From CAZRVH01 sp964608325 (GTDB lineage: Bacteria > Patescibacteriota > Gracilibacteria > Peribacterales > Peribacteraceae): a stretch of DNA of 64,000 nucleotides. Every line of letters begins with the position of its first letter. Positions within the stretch are counted from its first letter, which is position 1. Shown here in pieces: positions 18,029 to 25,977 of this stretch. The stretch is from contig CAZSMX010000001.1 of NCBI GenBank assembly GCA_964608325.1, forward strand, positions 76,578 to 140,577, written 5' to 3'. Below the pieces are notes generated by a model. The model saw nothing but the letters and a program-made list of their open reading frames with translations. It made no database searches and had not been told where the DNA came from. The position numbers and the translations under genes are program-made.

Positions 18029-19528
18029 ATGCACTCCTTCATCCAAGAAGTCCGTGAACGGCCGAAGACCTACGCGCTGTTCTTTTTGATGTTCCTCTCG
18101 TATTTCACCATCGTCCATAATTACGCCTATCCCGCTGCGCTCTTCTGGGACGAGAACTACCATATCGCGAGCGCGCAGAAATACCTGAACGGCGTGTACT
18201 TCATGGAGCCGCATCCGCCGCTTGGAAAAATGCTGATCGCGCTCGGTGAGAAGCTCGTGAACGCGAATGAAGTAGACAACCAGTTCATCGGGACTGACTA
18301 CGCCACCAATCCTCCTGCCGGCTTTTCCTTCGCGGGATACAGGCTGTTCCCTGTCCTGCTGGCATGGCTGACGGTGCCGGTACTGTTTGGCATCTTCTGG
18401 TTCCTTACCCGCAAGACGTTGCTGTCGACTGTGTTCGCGCTGTTCTACGCGCTGGATAACGCGATGATCGTGCACAACCGCAGCGCAATGCTGGAATCCA
18501 CGCTGCTCTTTTTCGGATCGCTGACCGTACTCGCTTTCCTTCTATTGCTGGAGTGGAAAGATAACAGGAAGAAATTCGCCTGGGCATCGCTCCTCTTCGG
18601 CGCTGCGTTCGGACTCACGTTGGCAACGAAGGCATTCGGACTCATCTTCATATTGCTCGTAACCGCATTGGCATGGGCACTCAGAAAGGAATGGAGAAAA
18701 TTCGCCCGCTTCGGATGGATGAGCTTGCTGGCATTCTTGATCGCCTACTGCGGCGTGTGGCAGCTGCACTTCGGCATCGGGTCGAAGGTAGTGTCCAGCC
18801 TGCCGGATAACGGCTACTACCAGGCATCCGCGATGTACGAATCGATCCTCCAAAACCACCAGGTGTGGAATCCCCTCGCCTTCCCGATCATGCTTCGCGA
18901 CTCCATCAACTTCGTCGGGCACTACCAGCGTGGCGTACCCAGGTTGGACCTGTGCAAGGCCGACGAGAACGGCAGTCCGTGGTTCTACTGGCCGTTCGGC
19001 GCGCGTAGCATCAGCTACCGATGGGAAACGCCGGATGGAAACAGCTACCGCTACCTCTATCTGCAATCGAACCCCGTCGTGTGGGCCATCGGCCTCGCGG
19101 GCGTCTTCCTCTCGCTCGTCCTGCTCCTCGGGCACCTCCTGTTGCCGGTCGCAACGAAGCTAAAACATCCGTTCCGCCTTCTGACGTTCCTCGTCATCTA
19201 CCTTTCCTTCATGGCGGCCGTGAGCCAAATCACTCGCGTGATGTACCTGTACCATTACTTCGTCCCGCTCACGGTGAGCTTCCTTCTGGCCGCGTTGGCA
19301 TTCGATGAAATCGACATGGTCGGCCGGTTCAAAATGACCGAGCGCAGGAAAGAGATCGCCCTGCTCGGATTGGCGGCGCTTGCGTTCGTCTCGTTCGAAT
19401 TCTTCGCACCGCTTACGTACTACAAGCCCTTGAACGATGACATGTTCCAGAAGAGGGACATCTTCCGGCTATGGGAGCTGAAGTGCGTGCACTGCGCTCC
19501 TAACAGTCCCGTAGCCGTCCCCAAATGA
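18029..19528 (+). CDS. PMT-type (GT39) protein O-mannosyltransferase
   Basis: 499 aa, about eleven transmembrane helices. It resembles dolichyl-phosphate-mannose protein mannosyltransferases: first loop DENYHIASAQKYLNG with acidic Asp41-Glu42, then HPPLGK (62-67), the NRSAMLE loop and a C-terminal 4-TM block with QITRVMYLYHYF. PMTs move mannose from polyprenyl-phosphate-mannose to Ser/Thr of exported proteins. The start at 18029 follows the -10 by 7 nt; the frame is open far upstream but that part would overlap the promoter. The stop overlaps the next gene by 4 nt (ATGA), implying translational coupling. Confidence 0.88.
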   Translation: MHSFIQEVRERPKTYALFFLMFLSYFTIVHNYAYPAALFWDENYHIASAQKYLNGVYFMEPHPPLGKMLIALGEKLVNANEVDNQFIGTDYATNPPAGFSFAGYRLFPVLLAWLTVPVLFGIFWFLTRKTLLSTVFALFYALDNAMIVHNRSAMLESTLLFFGSLTVLAFLLLLEWKDNRKKFAWASLLFGAAFGLTLATKAFGLIFILLVTALAWALRKEWRKFARFGWMSLLAFLIAYCGVWQLHFGIGSKVVSSLPDNGYYQASAMYESILQNHQVWNPLAFPIMLRDSINFVGHYQRGVPRLDLCKADENGSPWFYWPFGARSISYRWETPDGNSYRYLYLQSNPVVWAIGLAGVFLSLVLLLGHLLLPVATKLKHPFRLLTFLVIYLSFMAAVSQITRVMYLYHYFVPLTVSFLLAALAFDEIDMVGRFKMTERRKEIALLGLAALAFVSFEFFAPLTYYKPLNDDMFQKRDIFRLWELKCVHCAPNSPVAVPK

Positions 19529-20892
19529 CCATGCCAGCTGACAACACTTCCAAGAAGGCGTCCGCGTACGTGCCGGCCGCGGTCGTCACGGCCATCTGCG
19601 CTCTCGGCCTGCTCGTGCGTATCGCACTCAGCCCCGTCGAAGGCTACGGCTTCGACGTCGGCGTGAACCAGGGTTGGGCGAAGAGCGCCGTGAAACTCGG
19701 ACTCGCCCGTTCGTACTCGGAGCAGGTCGACGGCAACATGCTTCCGAACTATCCCCCGCTGTCCCTCATGGTATTCGCGTCGACCGGACACCTGTACCAG
19801 TTCTTCGTGTCGCCGGAGTACGACAAGAGCCTCGTCGAAAACCGCGTCTTCATCAAGTTCCCATCCATCCTCGCGGACATCATCACCGTCGTCCTTCTCT
19901 TTTTGATCGTCGCCTCCTGGAAAGGAAGGAGGGCCGGCTACATCGCCGCGGCCGCATACGCCTTGCACCCGGCTGTCATCTACGATTCCGCGGTCTGGGG
20001 GCAAACCGATTCGCTCTACACGATGTTCCTTGTGGCATGCATGGGCGCCCTTTCTCTGCAATGGAACGCCGCCGCAGGCGCCTTGATAGCCCTCGCATTC
20101 CTTACCAAGACGCAGGCCATCATCCTCGTTCCGCTCGTGGGCTTCATCCTGATGATGCGTGGATGGAAAGCGATGGGATGGTCTTCTTTGGCGGCGATCG
20201 CTTCCGCGACTGTCATCCTGATTCCGTTCATTCCTGACGGCCTGCAGGATATCGGGAAGATGTACATGGATTCCGTCGGGTATTACCCGACCGTTTCGAG
20301 CAACGCCTACAATTTCTGGTGGGCCCTCTTGTCGGACAGCGCGAACAGCATCACGGATAACCAACTGCTTTTCGGTGTCCTTCCCTACCGCAGCGCGGGA
20401 CTGATCCTGTTCAGTTACACGTACCTCTGGGTGCTGTCGCATGCATGGAAACACAGGAAAGATCTGGTGTCGCCGGAACAATCGATCCCCCGCCTCTTCT
20501 TCGCGTCGGCCGTGATCGCGTACTCCTTCTTCCTCTTCAACACGGAAATGCACGAACGGTACTTGTTTCCCTTCGTCGCGCTGGCGATTCCCATGCTCTT
20601 CCTCTCGCGGAAATCCGCATGGACGTACGTCGGCGTAACGTTCCTCTTCCTCTGGAACCTTCTGGGCGTCCTTCCCGCGACGGCAGTCGACAAGGCGATG
20701 TACGCAACCTTCCCGTCGTTGGATGTCTTGTTTGCCAGCATGCTGATATTCCTGTTCCCCGTCTTCATCAGCCTGCGTCACCAATTGCCACGCAAGGCAC
20801 AGGCGCACGGCATCGGCGGCGCGATCAAGAAGCGGATCCTTGGCGCATGGGCTTTCGCGAAGGCGAGAACCGCAACCCCACGAGTTCCTTGA
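19525..20892 (+). CDS. Polytopic glycosyltransferase (GT87/DUF2029-like mannosyltransferase)
   Basis: 455 aa with about ten to twelve hydrophobic segments. The first loop has GFDVGVNQGWAKSAVKLG. The later motifs YPPLSLMVFAST, WGQTDSLYTM and FNTEMHERYLFPF are typical of GT-C mannosyltransferases of the GT87/PIG-M-like group, which use polyprenyl-phospho-sugars. It is translationally coupled to the PMT gene. Its 3' end overlaps the convergent GT2 gene by 68 nt. The acceptor is unknown; extension of O-mannosyl glycans is a reasonable inference. Confidence 0.65.
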   Translation: MTMPADNTSKKASAYVPAAVVTAICALGLLVRIALSPVEGYGFDVGVNQGWAKSAVKLGLARSYSEQVDGNMLPNYPPLSLMVFASTGHLYQFFVSPEYDKSLVENRVFIKFPSILADIITVVLLFLIVASWKGRRAGYIAAAAYALHPAVIYDSAVWGQTDSLYTMFLVACMGALSLQWNAAAGALIALAFLTKTQAIILVPLVGFILMMRGWKAMGWSSLAAIASATVILIPFIPDGLQDIGKMYMDSVGYYPTVSSNAYNFWWALLSDSANSITDNQLLFGVLPYRSAGLILFSYTYLWVLSHAWKHRKDLVSPEQSIPRLFFASAVIAYSFFLFNTEMHERYLFPFVALAIPMLFLSRKSAWTYVGVTFLFLWNLLGVLPATAVDKAMYATFPSLDVLFASMLIFLFPVFISLRHQLPRKAQAHGIGGAIKKRILGAWAFAKARTATPRVP

Positions 20893-21553
20893 ACATGCGG
20901 ATGATCACCTTCACAGATCCGCCCGTCGGGTTGCCCACGGTGCGCGGGTAGTGGGGCACGTTCACGGTCTTCCAGGGAATCCCCTGGCGCTTCAGATGCA
21001 GGAACATCTCGGTATTGAACAACTTCTCCACGCCGTACTCGGGACGGATGGACGGCCAGATGGATTTCTTAAACATCTTCATGCCGCAGTTCACGTCTCG
21101 CACCCACAGCCCCAGCACGACGAGATTCATCGCGCCGAGGATCTTCCCGAACGCGTTGCGGATCGGATGATCTGCTCGATGCGCTCGCCTTCCCGTGATG
21201 AAGGAATACGAATCGACGTACGGAAGCAGGAGATTGAAATCCTTCGCCTTGAATTGCAGGTCGCTGTCCATGAACGCGATCCACTCCCCGGTCGCCGCGT
21301 CGCAACCTGAGCGCACGGCGATGCCGTATCCCCCGTTCTTCTCGTGGTTCACTATTTTCAAATTGGGTACTTCCTTTTCCAAGCCGCGCAATACTTCCAG
21401 CGACCCATCCTTGGACCCGTCATTCACGACGATGATCTCCGCTTCGAGTTTTGCATCGGCAACGAAGCCCTGGACATCCTTCACGCAGGCGGCGATATTC
21501 CCCTCCTCGTTATAGCAAGGAAGGACGATGGAGAGAAAAGGAGTATTCGACAT
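20825..21553 (-). CDS. GT2 glycosyltransferase, DPM1-like polyprenyl-phosphate sugar synthase
   Basis: 242 aa. GT-A fold motifs: SIVLPCYNEEGNI near the N-terminus, VNDGSKDGS, and the metal-binding FMDSDLQ, followed by ITGRRAHRADHPIRNAFGK and CGMKMFKK. There is no C-terminal transmembrane pair, as in soluble DPM1. The enzyme would move mannose (or another hexose) from a GDP/UDP sugar to polyprenyl phosphate, the donor for the neighbouring PMT and GT-C enzymes. The start at MSNTPFLS fits the family; the upstream open frame lacks similarity. Confidence 0.85.
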   Translation of the reverse strand: MSNTPFLSIVLPCYNEEGNIAACVKDVQGFVADAKLEAEIIVVNDGSKDGSLEVLRGLEKEVPNLKIVNHEKNGGYGIAVRSGCDAATGEWIAFMDSDLQFKAKDFNLLLPYVDSYSFITGRRAHRADHPIRNAFGKILGAMNLVVLGLWVRDVNCGMKMFKKSIWPSIRPEYGVEKLFNTEMFLHLKRQGIPWKTVNVPHYPRTVGNPTGGSVKVIIRMFKELVGLRFSPSRKPMRQGSAS

Positions 21554-21629
21554 ACAATATAAGCAAGAAAAAATGTAGCATGAGTGATGACGTTCACCAA
21601 CCTGTATTCTGTCACGCAAGCCCGGACGT

Positions 21630-21658
21630 TTGGCCAGGGGCGCCGCATATTGTATGCT
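21630..21658 (+). promoter_or_regulatory. Near-leaderless promoter of the 21669 gene
   Basis: TTGGCC, 17-nt spacer, TATGCT, 10 nt to the ATG. Confidence 0.5.
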
Positions 21659-21668
21659 CGGCGAACAC

Positions 21669-22937
21669 ATGCGAATCCCCTTCTTCCCGAAAAAAGAACG
21701 GCGCGCGTACTGGCTTGCCACCGTCTGCTCGGCCGCCGTATTGCTACGCCTCTTCTATGTGTTCGTGACGCCCTACGACGTCCGTGGACATGACGCCCCG
21801 GGGCATTTGGATTACGTCATGTTCGTCGCAAACACGCTGTCGCTCCCGCCGCCGGACGACGGCTTCGAGTATTACCAACCGCCGCTCTATTACGTCATGG
21901 CTGCCCCGTTCGCCTGGGCGGCTCGCGCTGCGAACGCGTCCGACGAGACACGCGATTTTCTTATCCAGCTCTTTTCCCTCGTCTGCTCGGCCGTCACGTT
22001 CTTCATCGGCATTCGAATGGGAAGGAAATTTTTCCCGAATACAGCCGAGAAAACATCGCTTCATCTGTACGCGGCCATTTTAGCGGCGACACCTTCTTTC
22101 GTCTTCTTCGCCGCGCGCCTGAACAACGACGCCCTGTTCCAGGTGTGGGCATTCCTTTCATTCCTTCTCTTGCTGGCCTGGTGGAAAAAACCGAACGCGA
22201 CCGTGTGGTTCGCCATCTGCGCGGTGATCGGGCTGGGACTGCTGACGAAGACCAGCATGGCGCTGATAGCACTCCCCTGTTTCCTCTGCCTGCTTCTCGA
22301 AAAAAAATCCGACTGGAAGCAAAAACTGGTCCTGGCACTGGGCGGTGTGGCAGTCATCCTCCTGATCGCGGGCTGGTTCCACGTTCCTCGCACGATCGAT
22401 GACGGATCGAAAAAGGCGATCGTCGGAAACTATGAGGCGTTGACGAACTTCGTCGAAAACGACATCGGGAATTTCCTGACGTTCAACCCGATCGCCATGC
22501 TTGCGCACCCGTACAACGATCCGTACGACGATGGGGCGCGACGCCAGGAGTTCTGGGAATACCTCTTCCGATCCGCGCTCTACGGGGAGTTCCACTTTGG
22601 CGACGACCGCCGGGTGCTCGCGATGGCAATGCTCATCTCATCCTTCCTGATGATCCCGTTCGTCCTGTGGAACCTGGTCGACGATATCCGGAAGAGGGCG
22701 CGTGCATCCCTTCCCGTATGGTCCACCTTCCTGTGCCTGCTCGGTGGAGCGGCTGCGTTCCGCATCGCCTTCCCTTACAGCTCGTCCCAGGATTTCCGCT
22801 ATTCCATCCTGTTGCTGCCGATCTTCGCATATTACGCCGTGCGTGAAACGGGAGCCAATCCCCTCCTCCGCCACCTGCAAATCGTGCTTGCAGGCGTCTT
22901 CAGCGGGGCGGCGGCGGGTTTCCTCCTGACGCTCTGA
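21669..22937 (+). CDS. GT-C glycosyltransferase, ArnT/PMT_2-like
   Basis: 422 aa, around ten hydrophobic helices. The first loop holds DVRGHDAPGHLDYV with adjacent acidic residues, then YYQPPLYYVMAAP, the typical PP-x-YY loop of ArnT/PMT_2-like enzymes, and AARLNNDALFQV. These add a sugar from a polyprenyl carrier to protein or glycan on the outer face of the membrane. It completes a four-gene sugar-transfer cluster with the DPM1-like enzyme next door. The start was chosen from the -10 spacing. Confidence 0.7.
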   Translation: MRIPFFPKKERRAYWLATVCSAAVLLRLFYVFVTPYDVRGHDAPGHLDYVMFVANTLSLPPPDDGFEYYQPPLYYVMAAPFAWAARAANASDETRDFLIQLFSLVCSAVTFFIGIRMGRKFFPNTAEKTSLHLYAAILAATPSFVFFAARLNNDALFQVWAFLSFLLLLAWWKKPNATVWFAICAVIGLGLLTKTSMALIALPCFLCLLLEKKSDWKQKLVLALGGVAVILLIAGWFHVPRTIDDGSKKAIVGNYEALTNFVENDIGNFLTFNPIAMLAHPYNDPYDDGARRQEFWEYLFRSALYGEFHFGDDRRVLAMAMLISSFLMIPFVLWNLVDDIRKRARASLPVWSTFLCLLGGAAAFRIAFPYSSSQDFRYSILLLPIFAYYAVRETGANPLLRHLQIVLAGVFSGAAAGFLLTL

Positions 22938-22973
22938 TTTGAACGGGACATAGGACTTTCGCTACAGTGCTGG

Positions 22974-22979
22974 TATCCT
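22974..22979 (+). promoter_or_regulatory. Extended -10 box of glyS
   Basis: TGG-TATCCT, 8 nt before the ATG; no good -35. Predicts a leaderless mRNA. Confidence 0.4.
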
Positions 22980-22987
22980 CTGCGCCT

Positions 22988-24382
22988 ATGCCAGCACCCT
23001 CCCTCGACACCCTCGTTTCCCTCTGCAAGCGCAGGGGCATCATCTTCCCGGGATCCGACATCTACGGCGGACTCGCGAACACGTGGGATTACGGCCCGGT
23101 GGGTGTCTTGTTGAAGAACAAACTGAAGAAGCACTGGTGGGACACGTTCGTCCGCAAGAGGCGTGACATGGTCGGGCTCGATGCCGCGATTTTGATGAAC
23201 CCGAAGACGTGGGAAGCCAGCGGGCACGTCGGCTCCTTTTCCGATCCGCTCGTGGACTGCAAGGCATGCAAGCAGCGCTTCCGCGGCGACAAGCTTTTGG
23301 AAGAAAAGATCGGAGTGGAAGCGACCGCCGTCCTGAAGATCGAACAAGTGCAACCGATGCTCGTAGCGGAAAAAGTGAAATGCCCCAACTGCGGCAAGGT
23401 CGATTGGACCGAGGCGAAGCGTTTCAACCTCATGTTCAAGACGCAGCAGGGAGTGATCGAGGGAGAAGGCGCCGACATCTACCTCCGCCCCGAGACGGCG
23501 CAGGGCATTTTCGTGAACTTCAAGAACATCGCGCAGACGACGCGCATGAGGCTTCCGTTCGGCGTCGGCCAGATCGGCAAGGCGTTCCGCAACGAGATCA
23601 CGCCGGGCAACTTCACGTTCCGCACGCGCGAGTTCGAGCAGATGGAAATCGAATACTTCATCGAGCCGGGCACGGCCGAGGAGCACTTCGACAAATGGAA
23701 GAATGTGATCTGGGACTGGTACAAGGGCTTCGGCATTTCCGAGGACAGGCTTCGCATCCGCGAGCACGCGAAGGACGAGCTCTCGCACTACAGCTCCAGG
23801 ACGCTCGACATCGAGTACCTGTTCCCGTGGGGATGGGGCGAGCTCTTCGGCCTCGCGAACCGCGGCGACTTCGATTTGTCGCAGCACCAGAAGTTCAGCG
23901 GCGAGGACCTGACGTACACCGATCCGGACGACGCGACGAAGAAGTTCCTGCCGCACGTCATCGAACCGAGCTTCGGTTGCGACCGCACTGTGCTCACGAT
24001 CCTGCTTGAGGCATACACCGAGGAGAAATTGGAGGGCGACGATACGCGTACCGTCCTTAAGCTCGACAAGTCCATCGCGCCGATCAACGTGGCCGTGCTG
24101 CCGCTCAGCAAGAAGGAACACCTCGTGAAGAAAGCGGAGGAAATCTATCGCATGATTCTGGACAACACCGACCTCACCGTCGACTTCGACGTCACCGGAT
24201 CCATCGGAAAGCGCTACCGCCGCCAGGACGAGGTGGGAACCCCCAAGTGCGTCACGGTCGACTTCGGCACCATCGGCGAGGACGAGGCGCAGGGCGCCAA
24301 GGACACGGTGACCATCCGCGACCGCGACACGCTGGAGCAGATCCGCGTGCCGGTGAGCGAACTCATTAATCACTTGCGCTAA
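22988..24382 (+). CDS. glyS: Glycyl-tRNA synthetase, single-chain (alpha2) type
   Basis: 464 aa, the archaeal/eukaryotic-like single-polypeptide GlyRS found in part of the bacteria rather than the alpha2beta2 GlyQS form. Features: FPGSDIYGGLANTWDYGPVG at the start, a zinc-type insertion CKAC ... CPNC, motif 2 FRNEITPGNFTFRTREF, GVIEGEGADIYLRPETAQG before it, motif 3 EPSFGCDRTVL, and a C-terminal anticodon-binding domain (INVAVLPLSKKE). The start at MPAPSLDT follows the -10 box by 8 nt. Confidence 0.95.
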   Translation: MPAPSLDTLVSLCKRRGIIFPGSDIYGGLANTWDYGPVGVLLKNKLKKHWWDTFVRKRRDMVGLDAAILMNPKTWEASGHVGSFSDPLVDCKACKQRFRGDKLLEEKIGVEATAVLKIEQVQPMLVAEKVKCPNCGKVDWTEAKRFNLMFKTQQGVIEGEGADIYLRPETAQGIFVNFKNIAQTTRMRLPFGVGQIGKAFRNEITPGNFTFRTREFEQMEIEYFIEPGTAEEHFDKWKNVIWDWYKGFGISEDRLRIREHAKDELSHYSSRTLDIEYLFPWGWGELFGLANRGDFDLSQHQKFSGEDLTYTDPDDATKKFLPHVIEPSFGCDRTVLTILLEAYTEEKLEGDDTRTVLKLDKSIAPINVAVLPLSKKEHLVKKAEEIYRMILDNTDLTVDFDVTGSIGKRYRRQDEVGTPKCVTVDFGTIGEDEAQGAKDTVTIRDRDTLEQIRVPVSELINHLR

Positions 24383-24391
24383 AGTCAGCAA

Positions 24392-24420
24392 TTGACATTA
24401 ATTTAAATATATATTAAATT
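24392..24420 (+). promoter_or_regulatory. Promoter of the 23S-like RNA gene
   Basis: TTGACA, 17-nt spacer of A/T, TAAATT. The expected start near 24427 coincides with the first base of the closing helix of the RNA. Confidence 0.75.
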
Positions 24421-24426
24421 ATGTTT

Positions 24427-24681
24427 GTCAGTGCAAACGTCTTCCATGTGGGTCATGGGCGCCGCAAGGCGAGAGGTTCGAACCCTTATGGACGGTGCAA
24501 TGCTAGGCATGGCCTGCGTAGGATAGGCAGGAGGCTATGACTTCTGTTCTCTGGAATAGAATGAGCCATCGTTGAAATACTGCCCTTCCGTGCCGAAGGG
24601 CCGCCAGGGCTGATACCCTGTCGGAATGCAAAGTGCGCACTGACCGGGAGATGGACGGAAACGTCCATCTCCTTGTTTTTT
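24427..24681 (+). ncRNA. Free-standing RNA resembling the L1-stalk region of 23S rRNA domain V
   Basis: About 255 nt between a near-consensus promoter and a strong terminator, with no protein signal. GTAGGATAGG (24518-24527), GGAGGC (24530-24535), GAGCC (24563-24567) and TTGAAATAC (24572-24580) plus CCCTT occur in the order and spacing of bacterial 23S rRNA (E. coli GTAGGATAGGTGGGAGGC ... GGAGCCGACC, then TTGAAATACCACCC). Upstream, CCGCAAGGCGA near 24462 fits the GCGGCAAGACGG segment before the stalk. An 8-bp variable helix (TTCTGTTC/GAATAGAA) sits where H79 should be. The 5' end GTCAGTGC (24427-24434) pairs with GCACTGAC (24637-24644) and closes the molecule. Similarity stops before the P-loop. 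It could be a ribosome-derived regulator, an L1-binding decoy, a separately encoded rRNA piece, or a transcribed pseudogene. Confidence 0.75.
24647..24681 (+). terminator. Intrinsic terminator of the 23S-like RNA
   Basis: GGAGATGGACG pairs perfectly with CGTCCATCTCC across a GAAA tetraloop, followed by TTGTTTTTT. Confidence 0.95.
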
Positions 24682-24685
24682 GAAT

Positions 24686-24718
24686 CAAAAATCCCGCAAC
24701 GACCGAAGTCGTTGCGGG
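24686..24718 (-). terminator. Intrinsic terminator of the 25511 gene
   Basis: CCCGCAACGAC/GTCGTTGCGGG stem with a 4-nt loop. On the minus strand it is followed by ATTTTTGAT. Confidence 0.9.
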
Positions 24719-24728
24719 TTGAAACCGC

Positions 24729-25511
24729 TTACGCACGCTCCAGCGCCAAACCGGTTGGATACTCGAATTCCCAGGGGCGACCCGCCTTTCCGTCGTGCAA
24801 CATCAGCGTAATGCGGATGGAGTCGTAGGATAAGGCCGCATACTTGTCGCCGATGCGTGTCGAGGAAACGACGACTCCCGGCTGCAAGAACATGTACCCC
24901 TTCTTGTTCTGCTCCTGCTTCACGCGGTGATAGAGCAACATCGCCATCACGACGCTCCGCAAACTCATGTGATGTCGCTTTGCGAACGGACGGCAAAGTT
25001 TCGAGCACAACAACGCAGAGGATACCGACCAACGCGGATACGCCGGCCAGAGGAGCATTTGCCGGAACGTCGGCTGCTCCTTTGCCTTCCAGTGGGCACT
25101 CGCGCGTATCATCTCCTCGTCCCGATGGGTCATGGAATAGTACGCGCTTTTGTCGTAGTCCTGCTGGAACTCCGGAAGTATCTGCGCCAGTTTCGTCAAT
25201 TCCGCGAGGCTGTGGCCCGTATCGAAGTACGTCAGGAAGTGGCCGTGCAAACGCACTTTCATCTCGGGCATCTCGCTTGGCAAAGACAGCTTCAGCATTT
25301 CGAACGAGATCTTCGGCGGCACGAACGATACATGCGGACTGCCGCGCCTGGACCTTCTCGCGTCGGCGTTATTCAACCGACACGACAACTCATGCTCCGG
25401 GGTACTGGGTTTCATGCACGGGTGCAGAAAATAATCCCGCACGGAAAACTCAGGACCATCCAACTTCTCGACCTTTTTTTCTTCTTCGGGCAGCTGCAGT
25501 GTCTCGGACAT
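24729..25511 (-). CDS. Orphan soluble protein
   Basis: 260 aa, no family recognised, no signal peptide or membrane helix. The N-terminus is acidic (LPEEEKKVEKLDGPEF), the middle holds basic and aromatic stretches (FLTYFDTGHSLAELTKLAQ, MLLWPAYPRWSVSSALLC), and a beta-rich C-terminus ends LMLHDGKAGRPWEFEYPTG. AAAGGAG stands 6 nt before the ATG, so the start is firm. A dedicated terminator follows. Function unknown. Confidence 0.75.
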   Translation of the reverse strand: MSETLQLPEEEKKVEKLDGPEFSVRDYFLHPCMKPSTPEHELSCRLNNADARRSRRGSPHVSFVPPKISFEMLKLSLPSEMPEMKVRLHGHFLTYFDTGHSLAELTKLAQILPEFQQDYDKSAYYSMTHRDEEMIRASAHWKAKEQPTFRQMLLWPAYPRWSVSSALLCSKLCRPFAKRHHMSLRSVVMAMLLYHRVKQEQNKKGYMFLQPGVVVSSTRIGDKYAALSYDSIRITLMLHDGKAGRPWEFEYPTGLALERA

Positions 25512-25801
25512 GGGAACTCCTTTTCGTCCAAGGGACGAGAAAACGTGGGCGCGGACGCGCCAAAAACAAAAAATGAAGCAACCCCGCGTCTTTCCACCAA
25601 CCCTGTTCCGTAAGCGGTGTGAAAGAACGATGCTTGCTTAAGCAGTCATGATCCCCCGAAATACCCGCTTCGCAACGACTCGGACTTGTGAAAACCCCGT
25701 ACCATGACGGAAAGCGGTGGAAAACCTGATAATCGCCCCAGGGTACGAAATTCTCAGCCCATCCGCTTTTCCCCTATTGAACACAATTTGTATACATTTC
25801 C
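25512..25801. other. Intergenic region without a gene
   Basis: Between the orphan start (25511) and the rpsB promoter. Only short frames without protein character or ribosome sites are seen. It should hold the divergent promoter for the 25511 gene, which I could not define. Confidence 0.6.
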
Positions 25802-25829
25802 TTGTGCTTTCGTAAATTATCCATAGAAT
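25802..25829 (+). promoter_or_regulatory. Promoter of rpsB-tsf
   Basis: TTGTGC, 16-nt spacer, TAGAAT; transcription should start near 25836. Confidence 0.55.
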
Positions 25830-25835
25830 ACGCCC

Positions 25836-25977
25836 ATCACCTGTTTCCGATCGCTGCGGTCCTGGCCCGAAAGGGAATCCTCCGCACCGGCGAGATGACG
25901 AGACAGGGCAGCCCCCAAGGATATTCCACACCTTCGATTTCCCCTCTGCCGGGCTCAGAGTTTTTCCCCTCCTTATT
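25836..25977 (+). promoter_or_regulatory. Structured rpsB leader, possible S2 autoregulatory RNA
   Basis: About 140 nt untranslated leader. TGCGG (near 25855) pairs with CCGCA (near 25881) around an inner CCC-GAAA-GGG hairpin, and a GC-rich segment follows. The ATG has no Shine-Dalgarno, only pyrimidines before it. Many bacteria control rpsB by an S2-binding leader; whether this one does is inference. Confidence 0.35.

Noticed and set aside
24474..24485. GGTTCGAACC as the T-arm of a tRNA
   Set aside because: No acceptor stem, D-arm, anticodon arm or CCA around it; it lies within the 23S-like RNA.
24427..24681. RNase P, tmRNA, 6S or SRP RNA as identity of the RNA gene
   Set aside because: None of their signature motifs is present, whereas several 23S domain V motifs occur in order.
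25638..25931. 97-codon minus-strand frame upstream of rpsB
   Set aside because: No ribosome site, no protein character, and it covers the rpsB promoter and leader.
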